This document shows positions 1 through 8,783 of a DNA stretch of 36,836 nt, in pieces. The translations under genes were made by a program, and so were the position numbers. A model generated the notes under the pieces. The model ran no database searches. It was not told where the DNA came from and worked only from the letters and a program-made list of their open reading frames with translations. Position 1 is the stretch's first letter. Each line of letters opens with the position of its first letter. The DNA is taken from assembly GCA_900318585.1 (NCBI GenBank), contig ONKY01000100.1, forward strand, positions 1 to 36,836, in the 5' to 3' direction. Source of the DNA: an uncultured Prevotellaceae bacterium (GTDB taxonomy: Bacteria > Bacteroidota > Bacteroidia > Bacteroidales > Bacteroidaceae).

Positions 1-94
1 AAGGTCGTGATTAAGTGAGAATAAAGCAGAACTTGTTCATGCTTTATCGAGCGTGAGCGAGCTCGAACGTAGTTCAAGGTCGTGATTAAGTGAG
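1..94. repeat. REPIN-like double hairpin between 19-bp direct repeats
   Basis: A 19-bp sequence beginning AAGGTCGTGATT occurs at 1-19 and again at 76-94. Between the copies lie two hairpins. The first pairs 21-28 with 40-47 (ATAAAGCA/TGCTTTAT) and its loop holds a further GAAC-TT-GTTC palindrome at 29-38. The second pairs 47-52 with 61-66 (TCGAGC/GCTCGA). Paired palindromes next to a REP-associated transposase gene are the classic REP/REPIN arrangement, so this is probably the recognition DNA of the downstream transposase. That link is inference. The second direct repeat runs into a possible GTG start at 90. Confidence 0.6.
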
Positions 95-98
95 CGAA

Positions 99-1436
99 AT
101 GAAAATACAACTCCCTACCAACCACAACATGCAGCGCCGCATGGCTACTCATAACTATGCGCTGCCTGGCATCTACCACATTACTCTTCATGTGGCAGAA
201 GGTATGGGTCAGCCCTTAGGACAGATACAAGGCTCCCTGGAACAGCCAGACGGTAGCCAAGACGGTCCGCATGTGGTACTGACTCCGGTAGGGAACATGG
301 TACGTGAAGAACTGCTTACCAGCATGACCGCCCACTATCGCATGATAAAAGTCGATACATTCGTCATCATGCCTGAACACCTGCATGTCCTCATACAAGT
401 AACGGCGCCCATCGTTAGCAGTAATGGGCGCCCCACCCACCTCGGACAGGTAATCGCCGGCTTTAAGAAGGGCTGCAACCGCCGCTATTGGGCTCTGACG
501 GGACAAGCCATCCCGACGGGCGAACCGCCGGGCACGCCGATCGCGCCTCTCGCTTCCCCCGCTCTTGGCGCGCCCGCCTCTTCGCCCGCTCTTGGGCTGC
601 CCGCCCCTTCTCCCGCTCTTGGGCTGCCCAGCGGTTCTCCCGCTCTTGGGCTGCCTGGCGGTTCGCCCGCTGTGCGGGTGCCTGGCGGTTTACCCGCCAG
701 GAATGGCAAGCGCGTCCCCTCTAACGGCAGCACGGGCCGCCGCCCGCTCTTTGCTTACGGCTATTGCGACGTGCATGCCATCACCCCCGAACAGCTCTCA
801 ACCCAGCGCAGCTATATCAAGGGCAACCCCCGCAGCCGGCTGCTGCGCAGCAGCCAGCGCACCACGCTTACCACCTGCCGCACGGGTTATGTCACTGCAC
901 TTACGCCATCAGCCCTTGGCGGCTTCCTTCAGCGCGAATGCTTGCCCAAGCACGCCACCCCCGAAGCCCTCAGTGCCATCCACTCCCGCCTGCTTCTCGC
1001 AGACGGGAACATTGCCCTTGACACTTACGGCAATCGGCAGCTGCTTAACAGCCGCCTGCTGCCCGTGGTCTGTCATCGGAAAGATAAATATCGCTTCAAC
1101 GAACAGAAGACGCGCTGCTTAGAAGCAGCAGCCCGTGGCGCCGTCCTCGTGTCACCACGCATCGCTTCAGGCGAACAGGAAATCATGAACGAAATAGTGA
1201 ATCACGGTTTCCCCGTGATTCTCATCGCTGACAACGGCTTCCCCGAGCGCTATCACCCCTCAGCCGTGCGTATTGACCAGTGTGCCGCAGGCCAGCTCCT
1301 GCTGGTCACCTCCTGGCAGTACCAATATCGTGGCAAGAACGAGCAAGTCACCATCCCCTTCTGCAAGGCGATGAACTGCGTTGCGCAAGCTGTCTGTCGC
1401 CTCAAGGACGACTGGTGGAAAGTACCGCTTCAATAG
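99..1436 (+). CDS. REP-associated tyrosine transposase (RAYT, HUH/Y1) with DprA-like C-terminal domain
   Basis: Single-strand DNA transposase of the Y1_Tnp/RAYT family, which cuts at REP hairpins using an HUH motif and one tyrosine. Seen here: an N-terminal YHITLHV strand, the HUH motif H94-L95-H96 inside MPEHLHVLI, and a helix GFKKGCNRRYW whose Y130 is the likely nucleophile. Residues 153-197 are five 9-residue repeats of the SPALGLPGG type. The remaining part (about 205-445) ends in a Rossmann-like stretch with AARGAVLVSPRIASGE and GFPVILIADNGF, resembling DprA/SMF or LOG-type domains; ordinary RAYTs are near 150-250 residues and lack this. I chose ATG 99; GTG 90 lies within the upstream direct repeat and ATG 129 is also possible. 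Family call is good; function of the C-terminal domain is inference. Confidence 0.8.
   Translation: MKIQLPTNHNMQRRMATHNYALPGIYHITLHVAEGMGQPLGQIQGSLEQPDGSQDGPHVVLTPVGNMVREELLTSMTAHYRMIKVDTFVIMPEHLHVLIQVTAPIVSSNGRPTHLGQVIAGFKKGCNRRYWALTGQAIPTGEPPGTPIAPLASPALGAPASSPALGLPAPSPALGLPSGSPALGLPGGSPAVRVPGGLPARNGKRVPSNGSTGRRPLFAYGYCDVHAITPEQLSTQRSYIKGNPRSRLLRSSQRTTLTTCRTGYVTALTPSALGGFLQRECLPKHATPEALSAIHSRLLLADGNIALDTYGNRQLLNSRLLPVVCHRKDKYRFNEQKTRCLEAAARGAVLVSPRIASGEQEIMNEIVNHGFPVILIADNGFPERYHPSAVRIDQCAAGQLLLVTSWQYQYRGKNEQVTIPFCKAMNCVAQAVCRLKDDWWKVPLQ
404..432. repeat. 9-bp perfect hairpin inside the transposase gene
   Basis: GGCGCCCAT (404-412) pairs perfectly with ATGGGCGCC (424-432) over an 11-base loop. 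It lies just after the HUH motif codons and encodes about TAPIVSSNGRPTH, which looks like an extra loop between the HUH strand and the tyrosine helix. It may be an in-frame palindrome insertion. Confidence 0.5.
555..689 (+). repeat. 27-bp tandem repeat, five units, coding
   Basis: The core CCCGCTCTTGG recurs at steps of 27 bases (GCTCTTGG at 561, 588, 615 and 642, a degenerate copy at 669). Each unit encodes nine residues such as SPALGLPSG. The repeat forms a proline-, glycine- and alanine-rich linker between the transposase core and the C-terminal domain. Length should vary between strains because loss or gain of units keeps the frame. Confidence 0.85.
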
Positions 1437-1494
1437 AGCGTCCTGTGGTTCCCTCACAGAGAGTAATAACATATAGTACAATATAATACAATAT

Positions 1495-4400
1495 ATGAAT
1501 CTAATGGCATCAAACCGAGATATGATGTACTGCGAGAAAACACCCGGCAGACGGCTACGCCCTGCCGTGAAGGAATCGTGTGACAGGAGCCTGTCCCCCT
1601 GTCACCTGCGAACCATGATACTGACCGCCCTGCTGATGTTGTTCAGCATGGGTGTGGGAGCCAAGGTGACTGTGGAGACGGGTAAATTCACGGGCGGTAC
1701 GGTTGTTGAGAAGACGCAGACAGAGAATGCGGCCGACGGTACTGTCACCGTCACGCTGACCGTGACCCCCGCCAAGGGCTATGCCATCTCGAAAAAGAAC
1801 ATTACCGTCGTGGCTACGATTGCCCCCTCCTCCTCTCGAGGCAGCTCCCGCCGCAATGCTCCTGAAATCGGCGATGCGCTGGAACTCAAGGGCGACGACC
1901 CCAAGGACCTCTCCCAGCCCCGTGACTATACCGTCACCGTCGATGCCAACCTCGGCGTCTGGGTGAAAGAAGCGAAGTTCAAGGAGAGTGGGGCGAAAGC
2001 AGGAAATCCCACTCCGATAACGTCACTTTCATCCCTTACTTCTGATGGCGATTATATCATCACGGAAGATATTGATGCTACAGGGTATAGTACCCTTGCC
2101 ACTTTCAACGGTACGCTGACGGCACAGGCCAAGGCCGATGGCACCTTTCCTGTCATCAGCAACTTGTCTGTTCCTTTGTTTACCACCGCGACAGATGCCA
2201 CAATTAGTAATATCATCCTCAAGAGCGTGAGCATCAGCCAGACAGGTATCGTAGGTTCCATTGCCTGCACCGCAAATGGTACTACTCGTATCTATAACTG
2301 TGGTATCCTCTCTGGCTCTGTGGGTAGTACGGGCACATCAAGTAGCAAAGATAGTAAAGACTGCTGTGGTGGCCTGGTTGGTGAGCTTTCAGGCACGGCA
2401 CGCGTCATCAACTGCTATAGTTATGCAACGATTACTGGTGGAAATCGTGTGGGTGGTATTGTGGGTTACAATAATGGAACAACAACCGCAGGTAGCATCA
2501 ATACCATGGTGATGAACTGTATGTTCTATGGCGACATTACTAAAGGCATTACAGTGTCTCCAATATATGGTGGAAATAACTTTTCAAATGTAAAACATGA
2601 TACCGATCGAAATAAAAATGGACTGAATACATTCAACTACTATGCATACGACAAGTTGAAAACCAAGAGTATTGATTATTATAACTGTGCATTAGCCGTC
2701 GAGGAGAAATACCTAAATCGTTTCGAGTTTTACCGGCTGTTACTTAACAGTAATAAGAAACTGGCAGCATTTTATGCAACGGGGTCTGTAGATAATGCTG
2801 ACAAAATGGCAAAATGGGTGCTTGAGACTGCAGACAGAAGTATTAGCGGACGTGATCCTTACCCCTATCCTATTCTAAAAGCTCAGGGCTACTATCCTTC
2901 TATCATTAATCCCGATTTCAAAAATGCCCCAGACAGTGCCAGTGTGGGGCGAAATATGGGCGGAAAGTTAGGGAAAAAGTTAGAGGTGAATATTAATATA
3001 GGTAGTGGCTATCCCGAAGGAGCTGGAATCAAATCCGGTAAGTCACAAATATTTCTTGAACGAACCGACAAAGATGAGGCACGCTTCAACTTCAACTACG
3101 ATAAAGTGCAATTGCCATACTATAATGATGTGGGCACCAAGAACTACACTGGCAATAAGGTGGTAACGGGCTGGAAGATTACCTCCATCACAACTGTTGA
3201 TGACGACCCTTATAGCACTGACAACTATGACTATGAAAAGAAGTATTTAGATAATCCTGAGTATTTCGACTACCCCAATTATAACTTTGCCGACCGGAAT
3301 AGTTCTAATAAGGACAAGTTTTCCGTGAGTGGTCGTGTGTTCTCTCAGGGTGCCTATTTCGATGTACCGTATGGCGTGACATCTATTACCATTGAGCCCT
3401 ATTGGGGAAAGGCAGTCTATGTAGCAGACCAGTATTATGATGTGGTATATAAGAGTGAATATAGTGGGAAACAAGGCATATCCCAAGTGGGTTCACAAAT
3501 AACAACTTTTAACGGTCAGACTGTCAGCAACAGTATTAATGTTAGTTCATTTGCTGAGGGCTCGTCAGTATATGATAATGCGGTAGTACTGGTTGGTAAC
3601 CTCCATTTGGATGGTGTACCATCAAATGGAACAAAAGCATTCACCATGATGTCAGTAGATGAAGACAATGACCACGAGCCGGACCATAGCTTGATATATC
3701 ACCATAAAGGTCGTTTGCGTATGAGTCCTATCCGTTTTGATTTTTTGGATGTCATTGGAACGGCGCAGGCACAGAAGCCCAATGGGGCAAGCCTTATCTG
3801 CAATATGACCATCTGCAGAACCAGAGGATGGTTTGAGATTACCAATACCTCATTGATGTACTTCTCTCAATTTGAATACGAAAACTTGGGAAAGGATAAT
3901 ACTAGCGACAATAGTGGCAAGGTTGATGCCCCTCTTATTCTTCAGGGAGGTGTCTTTGACCAATTTGTCTCTACTCAGAACTCATCGGTTAATGGAAAGG
4001 TTATATATATCCATGTTGGTGGCAATGTGTGGATGCATGAATTCAGCATGGGTACCCATAGCGATGGTAAACAGTCGACTCCTCATGTACCTGTCTCCGT
4101 GACAGGCGGTGATTTTGACAGTTTTTATTTAACTGGAACTTATAATGCAAATGCGGATGTACGAGATGACAATGCGGAATGTTATATCAGCGGAGGTCGT
4201 TTCGGCGAATTGGCTGGTGGAGGACAAGAGCAGATAGGCAACACGGGTAGTGCTAATAATGGCAATGTCCGATGGCAAATCTACGATGCAGACATCACCG
4301 ACTTCTTTGGTGGTGGAGTTAATGATGCCAAGCCGGTTCAAGGCAATATCACTACGGACATTTACAACAGCCATGTGACCCAGTTTTGTGGCGGTCCGAA

Positions 4401-7400
4401 GTTCGGAAATATGGCATCGGAAAAGAATGTAAAAACAACGGCTGAAGGATGTGTGTTCGGAAAATACTTCGGTGCAGGATATGGTGGTAACTCTATTAGC
4501 AGGAAGAAATATTACGACAAATCTGGTAATCCAACTTGGAGTACGCTTGAAGGCTATTATAGTGGCGATAAAGGTAAGTATTTTAACGGATCAACTACTC
4601 AAGCATCACAACAAGGAGGTGCCACAGATTACGGTTTCAAAGGTCCTGGTGTTGCTACAGACTTCGATTATGAGTTTTTCGTATGGAGCTCTGGAACAAC
4701 TGGTGCCCGATTGTTTGTGGAGTTCGTCTCGTTCTCGTTGGCGCAGTGCAATGATGTTGAATCTACGCTGAAGAGTTGTAAGATTCTTGAAAACTTCTAT
4801 GGTGGCGGTAGCTTAGGAAAGGTTTCTGGCAAAGCGACATCAACGCTTGAAGATTGCGAGGTAACAGGCAATGTATTTGGTGCGGGTTATTCTGCCACTT
4901 TGCCCACCATTCCTGTCAGGAAGGCAGGCTTTACAACCAAACCCAAGTTTAACAGTTCATCGGGTATGTTCGAGCCTGGAGTCTTTTCGGGAACGGATGA
5001 ATTCACATGGAAGCAAGTAGCCAGTTATCCAAGTGAAGGTGGTGCTGGTTTTGATGGCACGCAGGTCATCACCACACAGGATATTAGTCATACTAACCTT
5101 GGTTCTGTCGGCACAGCCATCTTGACTATCAAAGGAAATACCACCGTTGGTGGCAGCGTCTATGGTGGTGGAGAAGAGTCTGTCGTGGGTGCTGATACAG
5201 AGGTTATAGTTACTAGTGGAACTATTGGTGCAGAAGGGCAAGGTGGCGCAGAGTATGGCAATGTCTATGGCGGCGGCAAGGGAAAGGACGATGATGTGTT
5301 GGCGGGACTTGTCAAGGGAAATACCAAGGTCGAGATAAGCAACGGTAGAATCTACCATAATGTATATGGTGGTGGTGCTTACGGTTCGGTGGGAGACTTT
5401 GAGTATAATACCTCAGGTATGCCAACTGGACTGAAGGCTAATACAACAGGCGGCAAGACAGAGGTCTATATCACCGGTGGTACCATCGGTTGGAATGGTA
5501 AGGAGAACGGAATGGTGTTTGGCTCATCTCGTGGTGACGTGGGTACACCAGAAGCCATAGAGGACAAGATGGCGTGGGTTCACAACACTCATGTCATCAT
5601 AGGCAAAGCAGGAACTCCTGCTTCTGGAACTGAAGGTGAAGAGGGATATGTCCCTGCTACTGCTGCCAGTGGCCCCGACATCATGGGTTCCGTCTATGGC
5701 AGCGGCGAGAATGGCCACGTCTTCGAAAATACCGTGGTCGATGTGCATGGCGGTACTGTTGGTATATCATCTGGAGTAAAGGTTACGGACGATAGCGGTA
5801 AAGAATATGAAGGTGCAGCCTATCCCTACCGCGGCAATGTCTACGGCGGTGGCTGCGGTACTGACATGTACGACTCTGACGGGGACAATACGTTGGATTC
5901 CTATAATCCTTTGGCAGGTATTGTACAAGGCAATACAACGGTTACTATCGATGGTGGCCATGTTGTCCGCAACGTCTATGGCGCCGGTGCCATGGGATCG
6001 GTAGGTATTGCCAATACTGATGGGTCGATTACCAACGGTTTGACAACAGTTGCCGTCAGCGGCGGTACTGTCGGTGTCGACGGAAAGGGTGGTGACGGCA
6101 ATGTGTTTGGTGCAGCGCGTGGTGACCTTAGTGCTACGGGTGATAACCTTGCTCAGGTTCGGGAAACCAGTGTCACTATATCATCGACGGCCGATGTCAA
6201 GTATTCTGTTTACGGTGGCGGTGAGGCAGGTGTTGTGAAAGCGAATACTACTGTCTCCATGAGTGGCGGCTCTGTGAACCATAGCGTCTTTGGCGGCGGC
6301 GAGCTGGGACTGACCAAAGGCAGTGTCATCGTAAACATCAAAGGTGGCACGATAGCAGAGGATGTGTATGGCGGCGGCTCGTTGGCCAACACGAACACCA
6401 CAAGTTCAGTTGATAACGATGGTGATGGAGAAGCTGATCTAACCGTCCATCCCACAACGACGGTCAAGCTGACTGGCGGCACGGTGGAAGGCAATGCCTA
6501 CGGTGGCGGCCTTGGGCAACTCGGTACAAATCCTATAGAGGCAAAGGTCTATGGCGATGTGCTGGTGACACTCAACGAGACAGAGACAGCGGGCGAAGGC
6601 GGCACGACGGTATATAACGACAACTGTGTCGTAAAGGGTAGTATCTTTGGTTGTAACAACCTGAATGGTAGCCCGCAGGGTAAAGTGACGGTGCATATCT
6701 ATAAGACGCAGGGATGGACGGACGACAAGGGAACGCCCGATGATACAAGCGATGACGTCAGCCATCAGGGAACATCGGAAGCAAACCTCCACAAGTCTGA
6801 TGCTGCCCACTCCTATCATCTGGCGGCCGTCTATGGCGGTGGCAATATGGCTGCTTACACACCGAAGGACTTGACTACGGGTACGACCAATGTCATTATC
6901 GACGGCTGTGGAAGGACAAGCATCCAGCAGGTCTATGGTGGCGGTAATGCCGCTTCAACTCCGGCTACATGTGTAACCATCAACGGCACGTATGAGATTG
7001 AAGAAGTGTTTGGTGGTGGTAATGGTAAGGACGACTTGCCCAATGGCGATCCCAATCCTGGTGCTAATGTGGGATTCTATGACTATTCGGCTGTGGAGGA
7101 AACTTATCCTACCAAGGATGACAGACAGGGACCCACCTTTACAGACAAATATGTCTATGGCTCTGGTAAGGCTTCAGTGAATATCTTCGGTGGAACGATT
7201 CACCGTGTCTTCGGCGGTTCGAACACGAAGGGTAATGTACGTCAGACGGCTGTCACGATGCTGGATGAAAACAGTGGTTGTGATTTCTGTGTGGATGAGG
7301 CCTACGGCGGTGGCAAGAGCGCACCGATGGATGCCGAGGCTAAGCTGCTGATGGCATGTATCCCAGGACTACAGGCTGTCTACGGCGGTGCTGAGGCAGC

Positions 7401-8298
7401 TGACATCCAAGGCAACGTGACGCTGAACATCACCAACGGTACCTTCGACCGTGTGTTTGGTGGTAACAACAAGAGTGGTACTATTCGCGGTTTTATCACG
7501 GTAAATATTGAGGAGATTGGCTGTAAACCCATCATCATCGGAGAGTTGTATGGTGGCGGTAACCTGGCTGGCTATTCGGTCTATGGTTACAAACAGATGC
7601 TGGAAGACGGCAATCTGGTATGGAAGCCCCGTTTGTCCATAACAGACAATACTGCCGCTGCCGGTGGGGAAGTTGATAATCTCACGACTGCTTACAGAGA
7701 CCCGGAGGTGAATGTTATGTCGTTTACCAGCATCGGCTCCGTCTATGGCGGCGGCTATGGTGCCGGAGCCGTGATGGTGGGTAATCCGCACGTGAATATC
7801 AATGTGGTGCACGGTGAAAAGGAGAATTATACGGACGAATCTACCTATATTAATTCGAATAACCAGTCAGTCCCTTATTACGATGATAACGGATTCAAGG
7901 AGCTGACTAAGATGATTGATGGCCACTCCGTAACGTTGCCTCAGCATAAGAAAGGAACGTTAGGTGCCATTAACAATGTCTTTGGTGGTGGTAACGCTGC
8001 CGAGGTGAAGGGTAACACGAACGTCAATATCGGAACAGAGGCTGAAGTGTACCTGACTAAGGCCATTGCTGTGGGTGGGAGTGCAACAGGTTACTACACC
8101 CGTTCGGGCAAGGGTACGGAGGATAGTCCATACGTATATAAAGAAGTCACATCAGGTCTTGCCGAGGAAGGTACGACCTACTACGAAAAGAAAGATGTTG
8201 TCGGTGCTGACATCCGCGGTAATGTCTATGGTGGTGGCAACAACGCAGCCGTGACGGGTGACACGAACGTGAACATCGGCAAGAAGGCAACGGAGTGA
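1495..8298 (+). CDS. Giant secreted glycine-rich repeat protein (GLUG and YGGG coils), adhesin-like
   Basis: A 2267-residue exported protein. A hydrophobic signal segment (MILTALLMLFSMGVGA) begins at residue 41, so ATG 1615 may be the true start; the first 40 codons contain a palindrome. Residues about 190-340 hold GLUG-type repeats such as GGLVGELSGTARVINCYS. From about residue 1100 to the end there are roughly 25 coils built on V(Y/F)GGG, then V.GNT.V.I.GGTI, as expected for a right-handed beta-helix or similar solenoid. Three acidic loops (DEDNDHEPD, DSDGDNTLD, DNDGDGEAD) look like calcium-binding sites. No C-terminal sorting domain is visible: the protein stops straight after a coil ending NVNIGKKATE. 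It may be truncated, or anchored another way. Family members are usually called adhesin-like or hypothetical; no enzymatic motif was seen. Confidence 0.8.
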   Translation: MNLMASNRDMMYCEKTPGRRLRPAVKESCDRSLSPCHLRTMILTALLMLFSMGVGAKVTVETGKFTGGTVVEKTQTENAADGTVTVTLTVTPAKGYAISKKNITVVATIAPSSSRGSSRRNAPEIGDALELKGDDPKDLSQPRDYTVTVDANLGVWVKEAKFKESGAKAGNPTPITSLSSLTSDGDYIITEDIDATGYSTLATFNGTLTAQAKADGTFPVISNLSVPLFTTATDATISNIILKSVSISQTGIVGSIACTANGTTRIYNCGILSGSVGSTGTSSSKDSKDCCGGLVGELSGTARVINCYSYATITGGNRVGGIVGYNNGTTTAGSINTMVMNCMFYGDITKGITVSPIYGGNNFSNVKHDTDRNKNGLNTFNYYAYDKLKTKSIDYYNCALAVEEKYLNRFEFYRLLLNSNKKLAAFYATGSVDNADKMAKWVLETADRSISGRDPYPYPILKAQGYYPSIINPDFKNAPDSASVGRNMGGKLGKKLEVNINIGSGYPEGAGIKSGKSQIFLERTDKDEARFNFNYDKVQLPYYNDVGTKNYTGNKVVTGWKITSITTVDDDPYSTDNYDYEKKYLDNPEYFDYPNYNFADRNSSNKDKFSVSGRVFSQGAYFDVPYGVTSITIEPYWGKAVYVADQYYDVVYKSEYSGKQGISQVGSQITTFNGQTVSNSINVSSFAEGSSVYDNAVVLVGNLHLDGVPSNGTKAFTMMSVDEDNDHEPDHSLIYHHKGRLRMSPIRFDFLDVIGTAQAQKPNGASLICNMTICRTRGWFEITNTSLMYFSQFEYENLGKDNTSDNSGKVDAPLILQGGVFDQFVSTQNSSVNGKVIYIHVGGNVWMHEFSMGTHSDGKQSTPHVPVSVTGGDFDSFYLTGTYNANADVRDDNAECYISGGRFGELAGGGQEQIGNTGSANNGNVRWQIYDADITDFFGGGVNDAKPVQGNITTDIYNSHVTQFCGGPKFGNMASEKNVKTTAEGCVFGKYFGAGYGGNSISRKKYYDKSGNPTWSTLEGYYSGDKGKYFNGSTTQASQQGGATDYGFKGPGVATDFDYEFFVWSSGTTGARLFVEFVSFSLAQCNDVESTLKSCKILENFYGGGSLGKVSGKATSTLEDCEVTGNVFGAGYSATLPTIPVRKAGFTTKPKFNSSSGMFEPGVFSGTDEFTWKQVASYPSEGGAGFDGTQVITTQDISHTNLGSVGTAILTIKGNTTVGGSVYGGGEESVVGADTEVIVTSGTIGAEGQGGAEYGNVYGGGKGKDDDVLAGLVKGNTKVEISNGRIYHNVYGGGAYGSVGDFEYNTSGMPTGLKANTTGGKTEVYITGGTIGWNGKENGMVFGSSRGDVGTPEAIEDKMAWVHNTHVIIGKAGTPASGTEGEEGYVPATAASGPDIMGSVYGSGENGHVFENTVVDVHGGTVGISSGVKVTDDSGKEYEGAAYPYRGNVYGGGCGTDMYDSDGDNTLDSYNPLAGIVQGNTTVTIDGGHVVRNVYGAGAMGSVGIANTDGSITNGLTTVAVSGGTVGVDGKGGDGNVFGAARGDLSATGDNLAQVRETSVTISSTADVKYSVYGGGEAGVVKANTTVSMSGGSVNHSVFGGGELGLTKGSVIVNIKGGTIAEDVYGGGSLANTNTTSSVDNDGDGEADLTVHPTTTVKLTGGTVEGNAYGGGLGQLGTNPIEAKVYGDVLVTLNETETAGEGGTTVYNDNCVVKGSIFGCNNLNGSPQGKVTVHIYKTQGWTDDKGTPDDTSDDVSHQGTSEANLHKSDAAHSYHLAAVYGGGNMAAYTPKDLTTGTTNVIIDGCGRTSIQQVYGGGNAASTPATCVTINGTYEIEEVFGGGNGKDDLPNGDPNPGANVGFYDYSAVEETYPTKDDRQGPTFTDKYVYGSGKASVNIFGGTIHRVFGGSNTKGNVRQTAVTMLDENSGCDFCVDEAYGGGKSAPMDAEAKLLMACIPGLQAVYGGAEAADIQGNVTLNITNGTFDRVFGGNNKSGTIRGFITVNIEEIGCKPIIIGELYGGGNLAGYSVYGYKQMLEDGNLVWKPRLSITDNTAAAGGEVDNLTTAYRDPEVNVMSFTSIGSVYGGGYGAGAVMVGNPHVNINVVHGEKENYTDESTYINSNNQSVPYYDDNGFKELTKMIDGHSVTLPQHKKGTLGAINNVFGGGNAAEVKGNTNVNIGTEAEVYLTKAIAVGGSATGYYTRSGKGTEDSPYVYKEVTSGLAEEGTTYYEKKDVVGADIRGNVYGGGNNAAVTGDTNVNIGKKATE
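1580..1605. repeat. 8-bp hairpin at the 5' end of the giant repeat gene
   Basis: GTGACAGG (1580-1587) pairs with CCTGTCAC (1598-1605) around a 10-base loop. It sits 10 bases before ATG 1615, the codon that opens the signal peptide. It is either an mRNA structure at the start site or a repeat that has become coding if translation begins at 1495. Confidence 0.5.
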
Positions 8299-8313
8299 AT
8301 GCGAGACAATCTT

Positions 8314-8368
8314 AAACCACCGATTTGCGATTCTAAACCACCGATTTACGATTCTAAATCGGTGGTTT
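8314..8368. terminator. 21-bp direct repeat plus 13-bp hairpin, terminator-like
   Basis: AAACCACCGATTT occurs at 8314-8326 and 8335-8347 (21-bp period), and its exact reverse complement at 8356-8368. The last two pair as a 13-bp perfect stem with an 8-base loop, 37 bases after the stop codon of the giant gene. There is no T-run after it, so termination is plausible but not proven; it may equally be a repeat element. Confidence 0.45.
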
Positions 8369-8528
8369 ACGATTGTCCCACCCCGTGGAACAAAACTGAA
8401 GTTCCAACTCCACTTTGATTCGCTGGTTTCCCGTCGCGGACACCTGTTTGAGACACAGATGGGACTGGTCTGAACTCCGAGCACCCGTGTCCGAATGCAA
8501 CACCATGATACAACAATTTGTCCGTTTC

Positions 8529-8702
8529 CTTCGCGCGTGCGCGCGCATTTATGGAGGGAAACACGAAAACATCTGACCCTTCTGACCCTTCTGCCATCTA
8601 AATTAGGTGGCAGAAGGGTCAGAAGGGGCAGATCTTTTCGGATTAAGCTATATTATATGCGCGCGCGCGAAGTGAAAAAAGCATAAAAATTTGCTTTTTC
8701 AC
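8529..8702. repeat. Nested palindromic element: CG-alternating arms around a 28-bp hairpin
   Basis: This fills the right half of the gene-free stretch 8299-8783. Outer arms are alternating C/G tracts: 8529-8548 (CTTCGCGCGTGCGCGCGCAT) and its near reverse complement at 8657-8672. Inside, 8571-8598 pairs with 8606-8633 in 26 of 28 positions around a 7-base loop, followed by CTTTTC. A third stem, 8672-8682 with 8693-8702, overlaps the -33 element of the next promoter. The inner hairpin could terminate transcription; the nesting resembles a MITE or REPIN. The stretch 8369-8528 shows no gene or structure I can name. Confidence 0.6.
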
Positions 8703-8721
8703 TCTTTTCTTCGTATCTTTG
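8690..8721 (+). promoter_or_regulatory. Bacteroidetes sigma-70-type promoter for the GH2 gene
   Basis: TTTG at 8690-8693 and TATCTTTG at 8714-8721, 20 bases apart, match the Bacteroides consensus TTTG-N19-21-TAnnTTTG. The predicted transcript starts near 8728, inside an 8-bp hairpin (8724-8731 with 8737-8744), so the mRNA 5' end may be structured. The position rules out any start codon before about 8730 for the glycosidase. Confidence 0.75.
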
Positions 8722-8783
8722 CGCCGCAGGACTCTTTCCTGCGGCAAATGAAAAGGAAACAAACCAAGAAACGAATCAGGAAA

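Noticed and set aside
8691-8783. Upstream in-frame start for the GH2 gene
   Set aside because: It would lie within the promoter and before the predicted transcription start; the clean signal peptide begins at 8784.
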